Of a stretch of 64,000 nt of DNA, positions 63,233 to 64,000 are shown in pieces. Every line of letters starts with the position of its first letter. Positions within the stretch are counted from its first letter, which is position 1. Location of the stretch: the NCBI GenBank assembly GCA_031732795.1, contig JAVMKC010000092.1:3623-67622 (forward strand), in the 5' to 3' direction. A program made the translations under genes and the position numbers. Origin of the DNA: Accumulibacter sp031732795 (GTDB lineage: Bacteria > Pseudomonadota > Gammaproteobacteria > Burkholderiales > Rhodocyclaceae). The notes under the pieces are model-generated. The model was not told where the DNA came from. It did not search any database and worked only from the letters and a program-made list of their open reading frames with translations.

Positions 63233-64000
63233 CTAGACCAGAATGCCGCCCCCGGTAAAGAGAAAGTCGTCGAGTGCAAGAGCCGTTCCGACGACCTGAA
63301 TGACCATGTCCGCGCCGCCGTTGCCCGTGGTATCCACTTCGACAAGTTGCGTGCCCGCGCTGCTGGTGACACGAATTTCCGGAACCCCGCTCATCGAGAA
63401 GGCGTTGCTGCCGATGAACTGCGTATTCTGGGAATTGATCACGAAGAACAACGGCTCGAGGACGATCAGATCCTCGGCACCGTTGAAATCGATGATCCGG
63501 TCGATCGCCGCAGCGTTCGAATCGGTGGTGTTCTGGAAAATGAAACGATCGAAACCCAGGCCACCGGAAATAGTGTCGGCGCCTCCCCCGACGTAGATTT
63601 GGTCGTTGCCGGCGCCACCGTTGAGGAGGTCGGCACCGTTGCCGGCCCACAGCAGATCGTTACCGTTGCCGCCATTCATCGTGTCGCCACCGAGATCCTC
63701 AAAGCGGACATACAAACTGTCGTTGCCATCGCCGCCGTCCAGGCTGTCGGAGCCCAGGCCGCCGATCAGTTGGTTGTCGCCATTTGATCCGATGAGCGTA
63801 TCGTTGAAGCTGGTGCCGATGACAGATTCGACATCGCGAATCGTATCGGTACCGGCCCCCAACGTTTTCTGCGCCGTGGTGATCCGCAGATCGACGCGAA
63901 CACCACGCGTGACTGGTGCCGAGCTGTAGTCGACAGTGTCCCCATCGGTCATAAGCGCTAACATATTAGTGGGTTTTTTGCTATACTGCGCCCCATTGCC
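63233..64000 (-). CDS. RTX-repeat protein, C-terminal part (open at window edge)
   Basis: The frame is open to the right edge, so the start may lie outside; an internal ATG at 63964 also exists. Five or so calcium-binding nonapeptides are visible (GSNGDNQLIGGLGSDSLDGG, GNGNDLLWAGNGADLLNGGA, GGGADTISGGLGFDRFIFQN). The C-terminal cap (IIDFNGAEDLIVL ... LDDFLFTGGGILV) is of the kind recognised by type I secretion systems. It is probably a secreted calcium-dependent surface or enzyme protein whose N-terminal function is not visible. Confidence 0.85.
   Translation of the reverse strand, partial: GNGAQYSKKPTNMLALMTDGDTVDYSSAPVTRGVRVDLRITTAQKTLGAGTDTIRDVESVIGTSFNDTLIGSNGDNQLIGGLGSDSLDGGDGNDSLYVRFEDLGGDTMNGGNGNDLLWAGNGADLLNGGAGNDQIYVGGGADTISGGLGFDRFIFQNTTDSNAAAIDRIIDFNGAEDLIVLEPLFFVINSQNTQFIGSNAFSMSGVPEIRVTSSAGTQLVEVDTTGNGGADMVIQVVGTALALDDFLFTGGGILV

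Overview
The window reads as a chromosomal segment of a high-GC Gram-negative bacterium, most likely a betaproteobacterium of the Rhodocyclales (an Accumulibacter-like relative is my guess, not something I could test). Pointers are the Tol genes, RuvABC, ActP with its DUF485 partner, a DUF3579 protein, an AlgZ/AlgR pair, MltA, and the high GC content.

Left part (1-26.4 kb): mostly ordinary genes. In order: the start of an ABC-F ATPase, a Ser/Thr kinase with a cyclic-nucleotide-binding domain, argH, an AlgZ/AlgR two-component system, dinB, a NamZ-type muramidase, an envelope group (outer-membrane barrel, LolD-like ATPase, LolA-like protein), the molybdate importer modABC, a helicase remnant, a divergent tRNA-Thr, the acetate permease yjcH-actP, an ECF sigma/anti-sigma pair, a small lipoprotein, hrpA, an EI24 protein and a CinA-like protein.

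Centre (26.6-35.9 kb): the standout region. It is a diversity-generating retroelement (DGR) joined to a conflict-type gene set, all on the minus strand. In transcription order: TIR protein, unknown 290-aa protein, MoxR AAA+ ATPase, a large vWA-like/FGE fusion carrying variable repeat VR2, an HRDC protein, a DGR-type reverse transcriptase, template repeat TR, and a second FGE-fold protein carrying VR1. TR, VR1 and VR2 are each 124 bp and differ almost only at template adenines. The system looks inactive: the reverse transcriptase is cut inside its YMDD catalytic motif by a 911-bp Tn3-family miniature element carrying a toxin-antitoxin pair, with a 5-bp target duplication. The MoxR and VR2 genes also carry frameshifts, and the latter an amber codon. 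The TR itself appears to have drifted.

Right part (36-64 kb): a membrane PAS/exonuclease fusion, tRNA-Val, a MutT-ThiE fusion with a DUF815 ATPase, mltA, amtB, half an aldehyde dehydrogenase, an IclR regulator, a ComEA-like protein, a DMT transporter, ruvC-ruvA-AI2E-ruvB, ybgC-tolQRA (without tolB or pal), a sensor kinase with a frameshifted NtrC-type regulator, an outer-membrane protein, an IS481 element, a chemoreceptor, a decayed IS4-type transposase and the C-terminal part of an RTX protein. Two families of dispersed short repeats (165 bp with inverted ends, and 111 bp with a palindrome) occur at distant sites.
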